Source of the DNA: Chlamydiales bacterium
GTDB taxonomy: Bacteria; Chlamydiota; Chlamydiia; Chlamydiales; JAAKFR01
Reading direction: 5' to 3'
Length of the DNA stretch: 64,000 bases
NCBI GenBank assembly: GCA_024233495.1
Contig: JACKPM010000004.1
Location: forward strand, 62,001 to 126,000
In this document: piece by piece, positions 43,984 to 52,839 of the stretch
How positions within the stretch are numbered: the stretch's first letter is position 1
Layout of the letters: each line of letters opens with the position of its first letter
Made by a program: the position numbers and the translations under genes
Notes under the pieces: model-generated
Told to the model about the DNA's origin: nothing
The model's database searches: none
Seen by the model: only the letters and a program-made list of their open reading frames with translations

Positions 43984-45182
43984 GTGTGACGATGCAAAAA
44001 TCTTTCATTGACTACCTTCAACAACAACTCGATCAACTTAAAGAGACAGGACTCTATAAAAGTGAACGCGTAATCTCTTCTCCCCAAAAGGCAGAAGTGG
44101 ATCTAGTTGACCAACCTCATGTATTGAACTTCTGTTCAAATAACTACTTGGGTCTTGCAAATCACCCCAAAGTGTTAGCGGCAGCCAAAGAAAGCTACGA
44201 CAAATATGGCTTCGGTCTTGCTTCTGTACGCTTTATCTGTGGAACGCAAGATATTCACTTACAACTTGAAGAAAAAATTTCAAACTTCTTAAAGACCGAA
44301 GAGACGATCCTATACAGCTCGTGCTTTGATGCAAATGGCGGTCTTTTTGAAACTTTGCTTGGCCCTGAAGATGCCATCATTTCAGATGCTTTGAATCACG
44401 CAAGCATTATCGACGGGATTCGTCTTTGCAAAGCAAGAAGGCTCCGCTTCAGAAATAATGATATGGCCGATCTCGAGGCAAAGCTGAAGGAGGCACAAGA
44501 CTGTCGTTTTAGGCTGATTGCGACTGATGGTGTCTTTTCAATGGATGGCATCATCGCAAACTTGAAGGCTGTATGTGACCTTGCAGATAAGTATGACGCT
44601 CTTGTCATGATTGATGATTGCCATGCCGCTGGCTTTATGGGAGCACATGGGCGCGGTACACACGAGCATTGTGACGTTTTGGACCGTGTAGACATCATTA
44701 CAGGTACACTTGGAAAGGCGCTTGGCGGCGCTTCTGGAGGCTATACTTCAGGGCGAAAGGAGATCATTGACTGGCTCCGTCAGCGCTCACGCCCCTATCT
44801 CTTCTCCAATACGCTTGCACCAAGCATTGCATGCGCTTCTGTCGAGGTGTTTAATCTGCTGGAGAAAGAGGGGGATGAACTGCGCAGCCGTCTTTTCCGC
44901 AATGCCAACCACTTCCGCGAGAAAATGAGCCAACTTGGCTTCAAGCTTGCAGGAAAAGATCACCCCATCATCCCCGTGATGTTAGGAGATGCAAAACTTA
45001 CACAAGTCTTTGCACGTAAAATGTTAGAAGAAGGAATCTATGTGATTGGATTCTTCTATCCTGTTGTGCCGCAAGAAGCTGCGCGCATTAGAACCCAAAT
45101 GTCTGCAGTGCACTCAATCGAAGAGGTTGACCGCGCGATTGCAGCGTTTGCAAAAGTTGGGAAGGAGCTAAACGTAATCTAA
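43980..45182 (+). CDS. kbl: Glycine C-acetyltransferase (2-amino-3-ketobutyrate CoA ligase)
   Basis: 400 residues. Fold type I PLP enzyme of the alpha-oxoamine synthase family: FCSNNYLGLANHP near 43, HASIIDGIRLCKA near 140, IDDCHAAGFMG near 205, PLP-Lys in TGTLGKALGGASGGY near 244. It cleaves 2-amino-3-ketobutyrate to glycine and acetyl-CoA. Together with tdh, which starts at the shared base A of TAATG, it forms a threonine degradation pair. Confidence 0.93.
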   Translation: MSVTMQKSFIDYLQQQLDQLKETGLYKSERVISSPQKAEVDLVDQPHVLNFCSNNYLGLANHPKVLAAAKESYDKYGFGLASVRFICGTQDIHLQLEEKISNFLKTEETILYSSCFDANGGLFETLLGPEDAIISDALNHASIIDGIRLCKARRLRFRNNDMADLEAKLKEAQDCRFRLIATDGVFSMDGIIANLKAVCDLADKYDALVMIDDCHAAGFMGAHGRGTHEHCDVLDRVDIITGTLGKALGGASGGYTSGRKEIIDWLRQRSRPYLFSNTLAPSIACASVEVFNLLEKEGDELRSRLFRNANHFREKMSQLGFKLAGKDHPIIPVMLGDAKLTQVFARKMLEEGIYVIGFFYPVVPQEAARIRTQMSAVHSIEEVDRAIAAFAKVGKELNVI

Positions 45183-46213
45183 TGAAAGCAATTGTCAAAA
45201 AAGTGGATGGCCCTGGTCTCTCCTGGGAAGAGGTGCCCGTCCCTATTTACCGCAGTCGAGATATCCTTGTAAAAATTGAGAAGACTTCGATTTGTGGAAC
45301 GGACCTTCACCTTTATGAGTGGGATGAGTGGGCTCGCAAGACGCTCCCCGTTCCCTCAGTGATTGGTCATGAATTCGTAGGTCACATTGTCGATATGGGC
45401 GATGAGGTTACTGACTTCAAGATTGGAGATCGGATCTCTGGCGAAGGACACATCACGTGTGGTGTTTGTCGTGACTGTCGTACTGGGCAGCGCGTTCTTT
45501 GCCCTAAAACTATTGGAGTAGGTGTGAACCGTGATGGCGCCTTTGCTGAATACCTCAGCATTCCTGCTGAAAATGCCTTTCACGTGCCCGATGAGATTCC
45601 AAGTGAGATCGCCTCTCTTTTTGACCCTCTTGGGAATGCTGTGCATACAGCACTCTCTTTTGACCTTGTGGGAAAAGATGTGCTCATTACAGGTGCTGGC
45701 CCTATCGGCATCATGGCGATTCCTATCGTCAAAAAGGCAGGGGCTCGCCGCGTAGTGATTTCTGATCTCAACCCCTATCGCCTCAAGTTGGCAGAGAAGA
45801 TGCACCCCGATCGCATCGTTGATGTGAGCCAAGAGAGTTTGGTCGATGTGCAAAAAGAGATGGGCATTGAGGGCTTCGACGTCTGTCTCGAGATGTCTGG
45901 AAGTGCAAAAGCATTTGCGGAACTCCCAGTGCTTGCCGCTCATGGAGGAAAGATTGTCCTCCTTGGAATTCTTCCAACAAATGCGACCCTGGATTGGCAT
46001 CACGTCATGTTTAAAATGCTCACAGTCAAAGGAATCTACGGAAGAGAAATCTTTAATACGTGGTACCAAGTGTGTGACATGTTGCAATCTGGCCTTGACA
46101 TTTCTGCTGTGATCACGCACCGTCTTAAAGCATCTGAGTTTCAGAAAGGGTTCGATGCAATGCTTTCTGGGAAGAGTGGAAAGGTAATCCTCGATTGGAC
46201 AGATCTCAACTAG
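45182..46213 (+). CDS. tdh: L-threonine 3-dehydrogenase
   Basis: 343 residues. Zinc-dependent MDR fold: catalytic zinc motif SICGTDLHLYEWDEWA and GHEFVGHI near 60; structural zinc Cys in CGVCRDCRTGQRVLC (about 97-111); GAGPIGIMA Rossmann loop near 175. It oxidises threonine to 2-amino-3-ketobutyrate, the Kbl substrate. Start overlaps the kbl stop; the 3' end overlaps the prenyl synthase gene by 19 bp. Confidence 0.94.
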   Translation: MKAIVKKVDGPGLSWEEVPVPIYRSRDILVKIEKTSICGTDLHLYEWDEWARKTLPVPSVIGHEFVGHIVDMGDEVTDFKIGDRISGEGHITCGVCRDCRTGQRVLCPKTIGVGVNRDGAFAEYLSIPAENAFHVPDEIPSEIASLFDPLGNAVHTALSFDLVGKDVLITGAGPIGIMAIPIVKKAGARRVVISDLNPYRLKLAEKMHPDRIVDVSQESLVDVQKEMGIEGFDVCLEMSGSAKAFAELPVLAAHGGKIVLLGILPTNATLDWHHVMFKMLTVKGIYGREIFNTWYQVCDMLQSGLDISAVITHRLKASEFQKGFDAMLSGKSGKVILDWTDLN

Positions 46214-46971
46214 AAGAGGTGCTGGCGGCATTGCTGCCCACAACACCACATACAGCAGCTGCTCGCTACGCTCTTTTGGGTGAAGCGAAGCGGCTGCGTC
46301 CATGCCTTGTGCTTCTTACCACAGAGATGGTTGGAGGAGATATTGAGCAAGCGCTTATTCCAGCAGCCTGCCTGGAGCTCATCCACACCTACTCACTTGT
46401 CCACGATGATTTGCCCTGCATGGATGATGATGATACGAGGAGAGGAAGGCCCACTGTTCACAAAGCATTTGACGAAGCGACTGCAGTACTCGCTGGCGAT
46501 CTCCTGCTCACTTATGCCTTTGAGCGCCTCGCTACGGCTCCCCTCCTCTCTGCAGAAAAAAAGATAACACTCATCACTATCCTCTCACAAGCGAGTGGGT
46601 TTAACGGCATGCTCGGCGGTCAAATGCTGGACCTTGAAGCGTCGCAAGAGGTTGATCGTTTGCATAGCATGAAAACAGGAGCTCTTTTTGAATGCGCTCT
46701 GCATTTTGGTGCAGTGATCGGAGGTGTAGAGCCAAAGCCCCTTGTAGAATTCGGAAAAACATTTGGGCTTCTCTTTCAAGCAATCGATGACTGCCTAGAC
46801 AACGACTCTCCTCTTGGAAAAGAGGCAGGGGATAGGCGAGCACAAAAGCTACTTGAGCGCAGCCTCAAAGAGCTCAGTTTACTCCCCTATCCAACGCAAG
46901 AGCTACGCTCGCTCATCATGAAGTGTGTGCCAGATCGTATCAGTAGCAGCATCTACGCCGAGTCCTGTTAA
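46195..46971 (+). CDS. ispA: Polyprenyl (farnesyl/geranyl-type) diphosphate synthase
   Basis: 258 residues. First Asp-rich motif HDDLPCMDDDDTRRG near 70-84 and the second motif IDDCLD near 200, both needed for Mg-diphosphate binding. GEAKRLRP near 28 binds the diphosphate. The protein is short for the family (about 290-300), and the region after the second motif is reduced. The TTG start at 46195 lies 19 bp inside tdh. The 3' end overlaps the convergent chitinase by 69 bp, which may be related to the shortened C-terminus. Product length is not determinable. Confidence 0.85.
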   Translation: MDRSQLEEVLAALLPTTPHTAAARYALLGEAKRLRPCLVLLTTEMVGGDIEQALIPAACLELIHTYSLVHDDLPCMDDDDTRRGRPTVHKAFDEATAVLAGDLLLTYAFERLATAPLLSAEKKITLITILSQASGFNGMLGGQMLDLEASQEVDRLHSMKTGALFECALHFGAVIGGVEPKPLVEFGKTFGLLFQAIDDCLDNDSPLGKEAGDRRAQKLLERSLKELSLLPYPTQELRSLIMKCVPDRISSSIYAESC

Positions 46972-47745
46972 ATCTTCATGGTCGCGGTTTAGATCCCACA
47001 CCATCACACCTGCCAGTCCATTTTCCACAACATAGTCAGCCGCATCGGCGCAATCTTGTAGATCTGTCATCGCTCCCACATCATCTAGACCAGGCATCAA
47101 TCCAATCTCAATCTTCTCAGCCGGCACACCCATCTGCATCAACCCCTCAGCATCGCTCTTGTAGCTATAGCCAGGGTACGTATCATACGCCATAATATTC
47201 ACACTATTGAGGTAGTGATGTCCATTTTGAATCACCTCAGAGTAGGGAAGCGTTGTAGATGCTGGTGCCTTAGGTGTGTAAGTGATCACCTTATCGCCTA
47301 ATAAAGCGCGCGAGTTTGCCAAAAGCTCCACCTGTAAAGAAGCCGAAGGATAATCTTCAATATCGTAGTCTACACCATCCAAGTCAAACTGTGTTATGTA
47401 GTTGTAAACAGCAAGCGCCATCTCCTTTGCATCTTCTGATGTCTTCAGAAAAGAGGAAAGCGGATAGGTAGCCCCACCAATAGAAAGTTTTACCTGCTTG
47501 CCGCAGCTATGCGCTGCATTCACTAATTTGTCGATGTCGCTATCAGAGGCTTGAACCCCCGTCACTACAAAGCCCTCACCACTTTTCTCAAAAGTGCCGA
47601 AAGAGATGTCAATCACATCAGAGTGCATCCCCACAATTGTCTCGATTGAGTCTTGTGTATTCCAAGACTCCCAATACCCCTCTAAAAGAGGGGCTGCACA
47701 CAATAGGCTTGGCGCAGTGACCAATGTAATTAGAGTTTTTTTCAC
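46903..47745 (-). CDS. Secreted glycoside hydrolase family 18 (chitinase-like)
   Basis: 280 residues. N-terminal signal peptide (KKTLITLVTAPSLLCAA), then KLSIGGATYP near 86 (SxGG motif) and the catalytic DGVDYDIE with Glu130. MAYDTYPGYSY near 200 is the third GH18 landmark. It should cleave beta-1,4-GlcNAc polymers or related glycans outside the inner membrane. I chose the GTG start at 47745 because GAGGAA lies 8 nt upstream and it gives a clean signal peptide; a longer frame starts at 47787. It overlaps ispA by 69 bp tail-to-tail. Confidence 0.85.
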   Translation of the reverse strand: MKKTLITLVTAPSLLCAAPLLEGYWESWNTQDSIETIVGMHSDVIDISFGTFEKSGEGFVVTGVQASDSDIDKLVNAAHSCGKQVKLSIGGATYPLSSFLKTSEDAKEMALAVYNYITQFDLDGVDYDIEDYPSASLQVELLANSRALLGDKVITYTPKAPASTTLPYSEVIQNGHHYLNSVNIMAYDTYPGYSYKSDAEGLMQMGVPAEKIEIGLMPGLDDVGAMTDLQDCADAADYVVENGLAGVMVWDLNRDHEDLTGLGVDAATDTIWHTLHDERA

Positions 47746-47805
47746 AATCCATTCCTCGTAAAGAGATAATGAAGAAGAGTTTTTCATACCGACGAAAAAA
47801 ATGCA

Positions 47806-48333
47806 ATGAGGTACTCTTTTTTTATGTTTTGGGTTGCTCTCGCATCACTTTTTTTCTTTCCTCTCTTTTTACCCAAGCTTCAGCTCCTTTTTTTTGCCCC
47901 CTATTTGATTACACGTCTATACAAAAAAGAGTTGATGCCTGCTTTATGGCGAGGGGTATTCTGTGGAGTGATCGTCGATCTTTTTGCCTCCTCCCCCTTT
48001 TTTGGCCTTTCTGCACTTACCTATGTGCTGGCATCGCTTGCTTTGCGTCTCCAAACACGCAACTTTTTCGAAGATAAGCTAGCCACACTTTCCCTCATGA
48101 CGGCACTTTTTTCTATTATCGTGACGTTTGTCTCCGCGCTGTTTTTACTCATCTTTGGGCAACAATGCCTCTTCTCCATGCAGTGGATTGTTACTGACCT
48201 CTTTGAAATGGCTCTTATCGATGCTGTATATGCGTTGATCTTCTTCTCAATCCCTTTGAGAGTAATTCGCTTAGTTTCTACCGCTCATCTCCGATCTAAA
48301 TTTTCAAAAAAGCGTCATTCTCGACTCGACTAG
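47806..48333 (+). CDS. MreD-like integral membrane protein (tentative)
   Basis: 175 residues with about five hydrophobic helices and a basic tail. The size, topology and the segment WRGVFCGVIVDLFASSPFFGLSALTY near 48-73 resemble rod-shape determinant MreD, but identity is not certain. I recall a hypothetical gene in this position next to folD in Chlamydia. The terminal TAG lies in a family A repeat (48331-48364), so the original C-terminus may be shortened. Confidence 0.6.
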   Translation: MRYSFFMFWVALASLFFFPLFLPKLQLLFFAPYLITRLYKKELMPALWRGVFCGVIVDLFASSPFFGLSALTYVLASLALRLQTRNFFEDKLATLSLMTALFSIIVTFVSALFLLIFGQQCLFSMQWIVTDLFEMALIDAVYALIFFSIPLRVIRLVSTAHLRSKFSKKRHSRLD

Positions 48334-48364
48334 ATGGTGTCGTCAAATTTTCTCCTTTGTCAGC
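48331..48364 (+). repeat. Interspersed repeat family A, terminus only
   Basis: TAGATGGTGTCGTC through CTCCTTTGTCAG, a 34-bp perfect terminal piece. Its TAG is the stop codon of the upstream membrane protein. Confidence 0.8.
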
Positions 48365-48416
48365 GCTTTAGAAAAGCACTCTTTCAAATAACAAAAAAAA
48401 TCGTTAGAATAGCGTG

Positions 48417-49232
48417 ATGATTTTAAGTGGAAAACAGGTTGCAGATTCTCTGCTAGAAGAGATGAAAAGGGAGCTCAAAAAAGAGCCCACACTCGTTGTT
48501 ATACAGGTCGGTGAAAACCCTGCTTCTTCTACCTATATTCGAATGAAGCGAAAGGCGTGTGACTACGTAGGCATTCGTTCCGTTCACCTTGAGTTTGCTG
48601 AGGATGTAAAAGAGAGTCATCTTCTTAGCGAAATCAAAAGACTCAATGACGACCCTAAGGTGTCAGGGATATTGGTGCAACTCCCCCTTCCCGCGCATCT
48701 GACGCACGTTCTCGACACGATTGATCCAGCAAAAGATGTAGATGGCTTCCATCCGATTAACATGGGAAAGCTTCTTTTGGGATTGAAGGGATTTGTTCCA
48801 TGTACACCTCTTGGAATCCATACTCTTTTAAAAAGGAGTCAAATCTCAGTAGAGGGAAAGCGCGTGGTCATTGTGGGAAGAAGCCACATTGTGGGCATGC
48901 CGCTTGCCGCTCTCTGGATGCAAAAAAGAGCAGGCTGCAACGCTACAGTCACTGTAGCACATAGCTGCACTCCCAAGCTTGAGGAGGTCACAGCAAGCGC
49001 TGATATTCTCGTCGCAGCCATGGGGAAACCCAAATTCATCAAAGAGCACATGGTGAAAGAGGGGGCCGTCGTGATCGACGTCGGCATAAACCGCATCGAC
49101 AAAAAACTTGTGGGAGATGTTGATTTTGAACAAGTTCAACATAAATGCAGCACAATCACACCCGTTCCGGGTGGCGTTGGTCCGATGACTGTTGCCATGC
49201 TCCTGCACAATACTATTGAAGCATGCGCCTAG
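48417..49232 (+). CDS. folD: Bifunctional methylenetetrahydrofolate dehydrogenase/cyclohydrolase
   Basis: 271 residues. Family blocks: VGENPASSTYIRMKRKAC near 38-55 (Lys and Tyr catalytic region), GILVQLPLPAHL near 87, DVDGFHPINMGKL near 110, VVIVGRSHIVGMPLA near 148 (NADP loop), TPVPGGVGPMTVAMLLHNT near 247. It interconverts C1-folate forms. ATG 48417 is used; a GTG at 48414 is one codon upstream. It overlaps apbE by 10 bp. Confidence 0.95.
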   Translation: MILSGKQVADSLLEEMKRELKKEPTLVVIQVGENPASSTYIRMKRKACDYVGIRSVHLEFAEDVKESHLLSEIKRLNDDPKVSGILVQLPLPAHLTHVLDTIDPAKDVDGFHPINMGKLLLGLKGFVPCTPLGIHTLLKRSQISVEGKRVVIVGRSHIVGMPLAALWMQKRAGCNATVTVAHSCTPKLEEVTASADILVAAMGKPKFIKEHMVKEGAVVIDVGINRIDKKLVGDVDFEQVQHKCSTITPVPGGVGPMTVAMLLHNTIEACA

Positions 49233-50131
49233 CCCTCTTAGCCCTCTTGATTGCGGGATGCCGATCGCACCCTCAGCAGCCAACTTTGCATACCTATGAA
49301 CAGGACATCATGCATATGCACCTAGTTGTGCACACTCCACGCACATCAAAAGTGGAAGCTATTATCAAAAAAACTTTTAAACAAGTCGACCAAATTTTCA
49401 ACAATTGGAATCAAGATTCAGAGATCTCAAAATTGAATCAACTCCCTGCTTATCAGAGAGTCGAAATCTCTAGCGAACTTGCCACTCTTCTCCAGCAAAC
49501 AGCACATATTGTGGAAATCACAGATGGGAGGTTTGACCCAACAGTGGGTCCACTTGTTCATATGTGGAAAACCCACCTCAAAAATGGGACCATTCCATCA
49601 CAAAGTGAGCTCTTGTCCATTTCTGAAGCAGTTGGTTGGGATAAGATTCATCTAGAAGGAACTGTTTTCTACAAAGAAGATCCCCGAATAGAGATCGACT
49701 TATGCGGCATTGCCAAAGGGTATGCTCTTGATCTTCTAGTTGAAAGACTGGGGGGGAATTCTTACGCAGAATGGGGCGGAGAGATTTCCACAATTGGACC
49801 TCACCCAGATCACCGAAAGTGGCGCGTAGGAATTTTGGGTGGAGAGGTTGTGGAAATTGAAGATAAGTGCGTCGCAACGAGCGGAGGTTACCTTCAAAAG
49901 TGGGAGGTAGATGGTGTGGAGTATACGCATCTTATCAATCCCCGAACCAACTCTCCTCTTATATATGGGAAAGGGATTGCGAGTGCGACCGTGATTGCTG
50001 ATAGCTGCATGAAGGCAGATGCGATTGCCACATCGCTCATGTTTTTTTCGACAAAAGAAGAGGCTGAGGCATGGGCTTCAAAGTTAGATATTGAAATCAG
50101 GCTGATAGATTTCGAATCCTGGAAGTATTAG
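49223..50131 (+). CDS. apbE: ApbE-type FAD:protein FMN transferase lipoprotein
   Basis: 302 residues. Lipoprotein signal MRLALLALLIAGC. Family motifs: IDLCGIAKGYALD near 153, YAEWGGEISTIG near 177 (a variant of the usual GG loop), YTHLINPRT near 234, and ATVIADSCMKADAIAT near 255. It attaches FMN to membrane flavoproteins such as NqrC or RnfG. Overlaps folD by 10 bp; I recall the same pair in Chlamydia. It ends 4 bp before a family B terminus. Confidence 0.92.
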   Translation: MRLALLALLIAGCRSHPQQPTLHTYEQDIMHMHLVVHTPRTSKVEAIIKKTFKQVDQIFNNWNQDSEISKLNQLPAYQRVEISSELATLLQQTAHIVEITDGRFDPTVGPLVHMWKTHLKNGTIPSQSELLSISEAVGWDKIHLEGTVFYKEDPRIEIDLCGIAKGYALDLLVERLGGNSYAEWGGEISTIGPHPDHRKWRVGILGGEVVEIEDKCVATSGGYLQKWEVDGVEYTHLINPRTNSPLIYGKGIASATVIADSCMKADAIATSLMFFSTKEEAEAWASKLDIEIRLIDFESWKY

Positions 50132-50135
50132 GATG

Positions 50136-50160
50136 TATAGTCAAATCGGTTGAAAATTTT
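50136..50160 (+). repeat. Interspersed repeat family B, single terminus
   Basis: 25-bp perfect match (TATAGTCAAATCGGTTGAAA then ATTTT) to the terminal inverted repeat of the element at 53124-53285. It sits 4 bp past the apbE stop and 20 bp before a family A element. Confidence 0.75.
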
Positions 50161-50180
50161 TCTTTGAGATGAGAGGTTTT

Positions 50181-50349
50181 CTAGATGGTGTCGTCAAATT
50201 TTCTCCTTTGTGAGGCGAGAGATTTTCTAGGCAAAATGCGCAATCGAAAGCGAAGGGAGTAGCCAAAGCGCTACTTCCGAGGTTGCAAGGGCGCATTTTG
50301 GCAGAAAAGATCCGGCTGACAAAGGAGAAAATTTGACGACACCATCTAG
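50181..50349. repeat. Interspersed repeat family A, full copy with 31-bp perfect inverted ends
   Basis: 169-bp element bounded by CTAGATGG/CCATCTAG. The 31-bp ends (50181-50211 and 50319-50349) are exact inverted copies. The body contains a stretch shared with copies 1 and 2 (AGTAGCGCTTTGGCTACT on the minus strand). No coding potential; MITE-like. A further end fragment (GACAAAATGC, then TGACGACAC) follows to about 50373. Confidence 0.9.
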
Positions 50350-50375
50350 ACAAAATGCACATTTGACGACACGTA

Positions 50376-50819
50376 CTAGTGTCTTTTCATTGCGCGGTCC
50401 ATCTCTCTTTTCTTTTCTCGTTCGATTAAGGTTTGTCGCTTGTCTTGGTGTTTCTTTCCCTTTCCAAGACCAAACTTTAGCTTGGCACGCCCGCCCTTTA
50501 GATAGAGAGTAATCGGAACAAGGGTCATCCCCTTCTCTTTTGTTGCAGTCTCAAGACGGTAAAGCTCTTTCTTATGAACAAGAAGTTTGCGGTCCCGCCT
50601 TTCCTCGTGGTTGTGGATATTACCAAAAGAGTAGGGAGCGATATAGGCGCCAACAAGCCATAGCTCGCCCTTAATGAGTTTGACATATGCCTCTTGTAAG
50701 CTGCCGCCATGATTGCGTAGCGACTTAATCTCCGTCCCTTGCAGCACAATACCTGCCTCATAGGTATCGGAAATTAAATAGTCGTATTTTGCTCGCCGAT
50801 TGGTGCAAAGCTCCTTCAT
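50376..50819 (-). CDS. smpB: SsrA-binding protein SmpB
   Basis: 147 residues. EAGIVLQGTEIKSLRNHGGSL near 21 and the C-terminal basic region KKHQDKRQTLIEREKKREMDRAMKRH match SmpB, which brings tmRNA to stalled ribosomes. ATG 50819 is chosen because AAGGAG-like sequence is not needed for the extra TTG-GTT codons. The stop lies just past the family A element. No tmRNA gene is seen in the window. Confidence 0.94.
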   Translation of the reverse strand: MKELCTNRRAKYDYLISDTYEAGIVLQGTEIKSLRNHGGSLQEAYVKLIKGELWLVGAYIAPYSFGNIHNHEERRDRKLLVHKKELYRLETATKEKGMTLVPITLYLKGGRAKLKFGLGKGKKHQDKRQTLIEREKKREMDRAMKRH

Positions 50820-50887
50820 AACCAATCATTATAAGAAGAGAGGGTTTTAAAAGATATAGTTCAAACGACTTTGTTGACTAAGGCTGT

Positions 50888-51030
50888 GTTTCCAAAGTCC
50901 GAGAGTGAAGCGGGTATTTTCCCCTTCTACGCTAGCGGCAAAGCCGCTAGCGTCTTGGATGCAGGCTGCCAGGGCTGTCTCAAACTCACATCTAAAGAGA
51001 AAAAGACTTGCTTCACTTTCGAGCTTTGTC
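50888..51030. repeat. Interspersed repeat family C, copy with degenerate inverted ends
   Basis: Left end GTTTCCAAAGTCCGAGAGTG and right end, reversed, CAAAGCTCGAAAGTGAAGCA are imperfect inverted repeats. A 10-bp hairpin (ACGCTAGCGGCAAAGCCGCT, around 50930-50952) is in the body. The smpB/F-box-like intergenic region (304 bp) holds this and no supported gene. Confidence 0.6.
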
Positions 51031-51123
51031 AACACATTCACCAGCCGAATATTTCTTGATAAATTTTTAATGATAAAACAGCATACTATTCTCTAATCAC
51101 TGAAACGAGCAACTTAAGAAAAG

Positions 51124-52839
51124 ATGACACAACCAATCTCAAGCTCAGGAGATACTCCTTACTACCCATTTTTTAATAATCCTACCCTCGGACATCTCTT
51201 TAAAAAAATCTTTTCTTGCTGCTCTGAGATAGATCTGGCAAGACTTGCTGAAGTAAACAGAACATTTAGAGCTGCGGTCTTAGGCGATGAAGACAGTGTG
51301 CGTAGAATTGTCTTAGCAGCTCTGAATCAGCGAGGCTTCCACCTTCCTGAGATACCCCTTTGCTTACGCACACAACTCTTCTCTCAGCGCCCTACTAGTC
51401 CACGCTTGCAAGAGCTACAAAAGAGCCTTCTAATGATCACAAGAGAGGCTGTTGAAAAAAATGCTATCCCCCATTCCCCTATCAATATATCAGAATCCTA
51501 CCGAATCCGCCAAATTTTTGACGCCCAACTTTTTGCAGGTGATCTTGAAGGAGCTGCCGCAACAATTCGAAAAATGAGCCCCTGTAAAGCATCCTTAGAT
51601 CGTTCGCATGTTTTCCCTGAATATCTCTCCTTTCTACGAGATCGAATCCCCTCTTCTAGGGAACTTTTACATTCCTGCCCATGCACGGCGTATGCTAGAC
51701 TTGCGCTTGCTCAACTTTTATCTAGAGACTTTGAAAATGCTGAGGTCACGATCCGACAAATTACTTCAAGTAAATTTGTTTTTAGTATCTCATTAGCTGA
51801 GCTTGCTGCTGAAATGGCTAAAGATTCCTCTCAAAAAGAGAAAGCGACGGCTCTTTTTCAGGAAGCTCGAGAAAAACTTTCTGACCATCGCAATAGATTT
51901 TTAACGCTACGCATCCTCCTTTATATTGCGCAGCTTGAAGTCGCCTCAGGTTTGAGTTCTGAAAAGTCTCTTGCAAGCGCTGAAAACATTTTAAACGAAA
52001 AACTTACCTTCTCTGAAAAGCTCAGCGCTCATATCCATATTGCACTGACAAAGCATAAATTAACAGACAGCCCTATTCCCTTAAGTTTATACGACTCCTT
52101 ACAAGAGCTACCTTTCCCGGCTAAAGTTAATTGCTTTGTAGAAGAGGGACTTAATATATCTATGAGATTGTTACCTCTTATTGCCCTCTACAGAAGATCC
52201 AGCAGTTGCTTTGCAAAAAGAGAGAGAGGTTTTCGAGCACTGGTCAGATTGTGCTTCGAAGTCATGATGAGCAAGACAGTATTGATTGGGCACAACATAA
52301 TACAGCCTAATACATTCTGCAGACATGCAAACTTGCAGCGCCTAGCTTGCACGAAAGCGCCTCAAACTGTCGTGCAAGTTACCCAAGATATGAAACGATA
52401 TTCAGCTATTCATGCTGCTTTATTCTCCGCAATACAGCACAACCGTATCGAGCTTATAAAGGTTTTACTGACAACTTTTTCAGAAGCATTTCAAGGTGGA
52501 TACAACCCCCTAAAACAAGCTATCTCACATTTTTTTCCAGATCTTTTCAAAAACAACCCTATCCCCATTCTGTCACCAAAGGAAATTCTAGATGGCATGC
52601 AAGCACCAACTACAGAGAATAGAAAATCCAACTATAACAGAGTCGTGATTGCCGTCAAAATGGTCACCTCCTCCTTGCTGCTGCCCTGCTTAGAGATATG
52701 CGCCCACACCTCCCTGATACCTTCTACATCAGCTCTAATTTTATGTATGATCGAGACCAGACTCTGTATCCCTGTTCGGACCCAAATTATACTGAATCAT
52801 CTGATTGGCTCCCGCCGGGTTCGACAGAGCAATAATTAA
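51124..52839 (+). CDS. F-box-like protein with helical repeat body
   Basis: 571 residues. Residues 20-60 (LGHLFKKIFSCCSEIDLARLAEVNRTFRAAVL) fit an F-box-like helix bundle: an LxxIFS start and DLARLAxVNRxFR. Residues 130-330 look like short helical repeats (paired helices, TPR/Sel1-like), and the rest is helical with ankyrin-like IHAALFSAIQHNRIELIKVLL near 420. It has no signal peptide or membrane helix. Probably another host-directed protein; no family name given. It lies between two family C repeats. Confidence 0.6.
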   Translation: MTQPISSSGDTPYYPFFNNPTLGHLFKKIFSCCSEIDLARLAEVNRTFRAAVLGDEDSVRRIVLAALNQRGFHLPEIPLCLRTQLFSQRPTSPRLQELQKSLLMITREAVEKNAIPHSPINISESYRIRQIFDAQLFAGDLEGAAATIRKMSPCKASLDRSHVFPEYLSFLRDRIPSSRELLHSCPCTAYARLALAQLLSRDFENAEVTIRQITSSKFVFSISLAELAAEMAKDSSQKEKATALFQEAREKLSDHRNRFLTLRILLYIAQLEVASGLSSEKSLASAENILNEKLTFSEKLSAHIHIALTKHKLTDSPIPLSLYDSLQELPFPAKVNCFVEEGLNISMRLLPLIALYRRSSSCFAKRERGFRALVRLCFEVMMSKTVLIGHNIIQPNTFCRHANLQRLACTKAPQTVVQVTQDMKRYSAIHAALFSAIQHNRIELIKVLLTTFSEAFQGGYNPLKQAISHFFPDLFKNNPIPILSPKEILDGMQAPTTENRKSNYNRVVIAVKMVTSSLLLPCLEICAHTSLIPSTSALILCMIETRLCIPVRTQIILNHLIGSRRVRQSNN

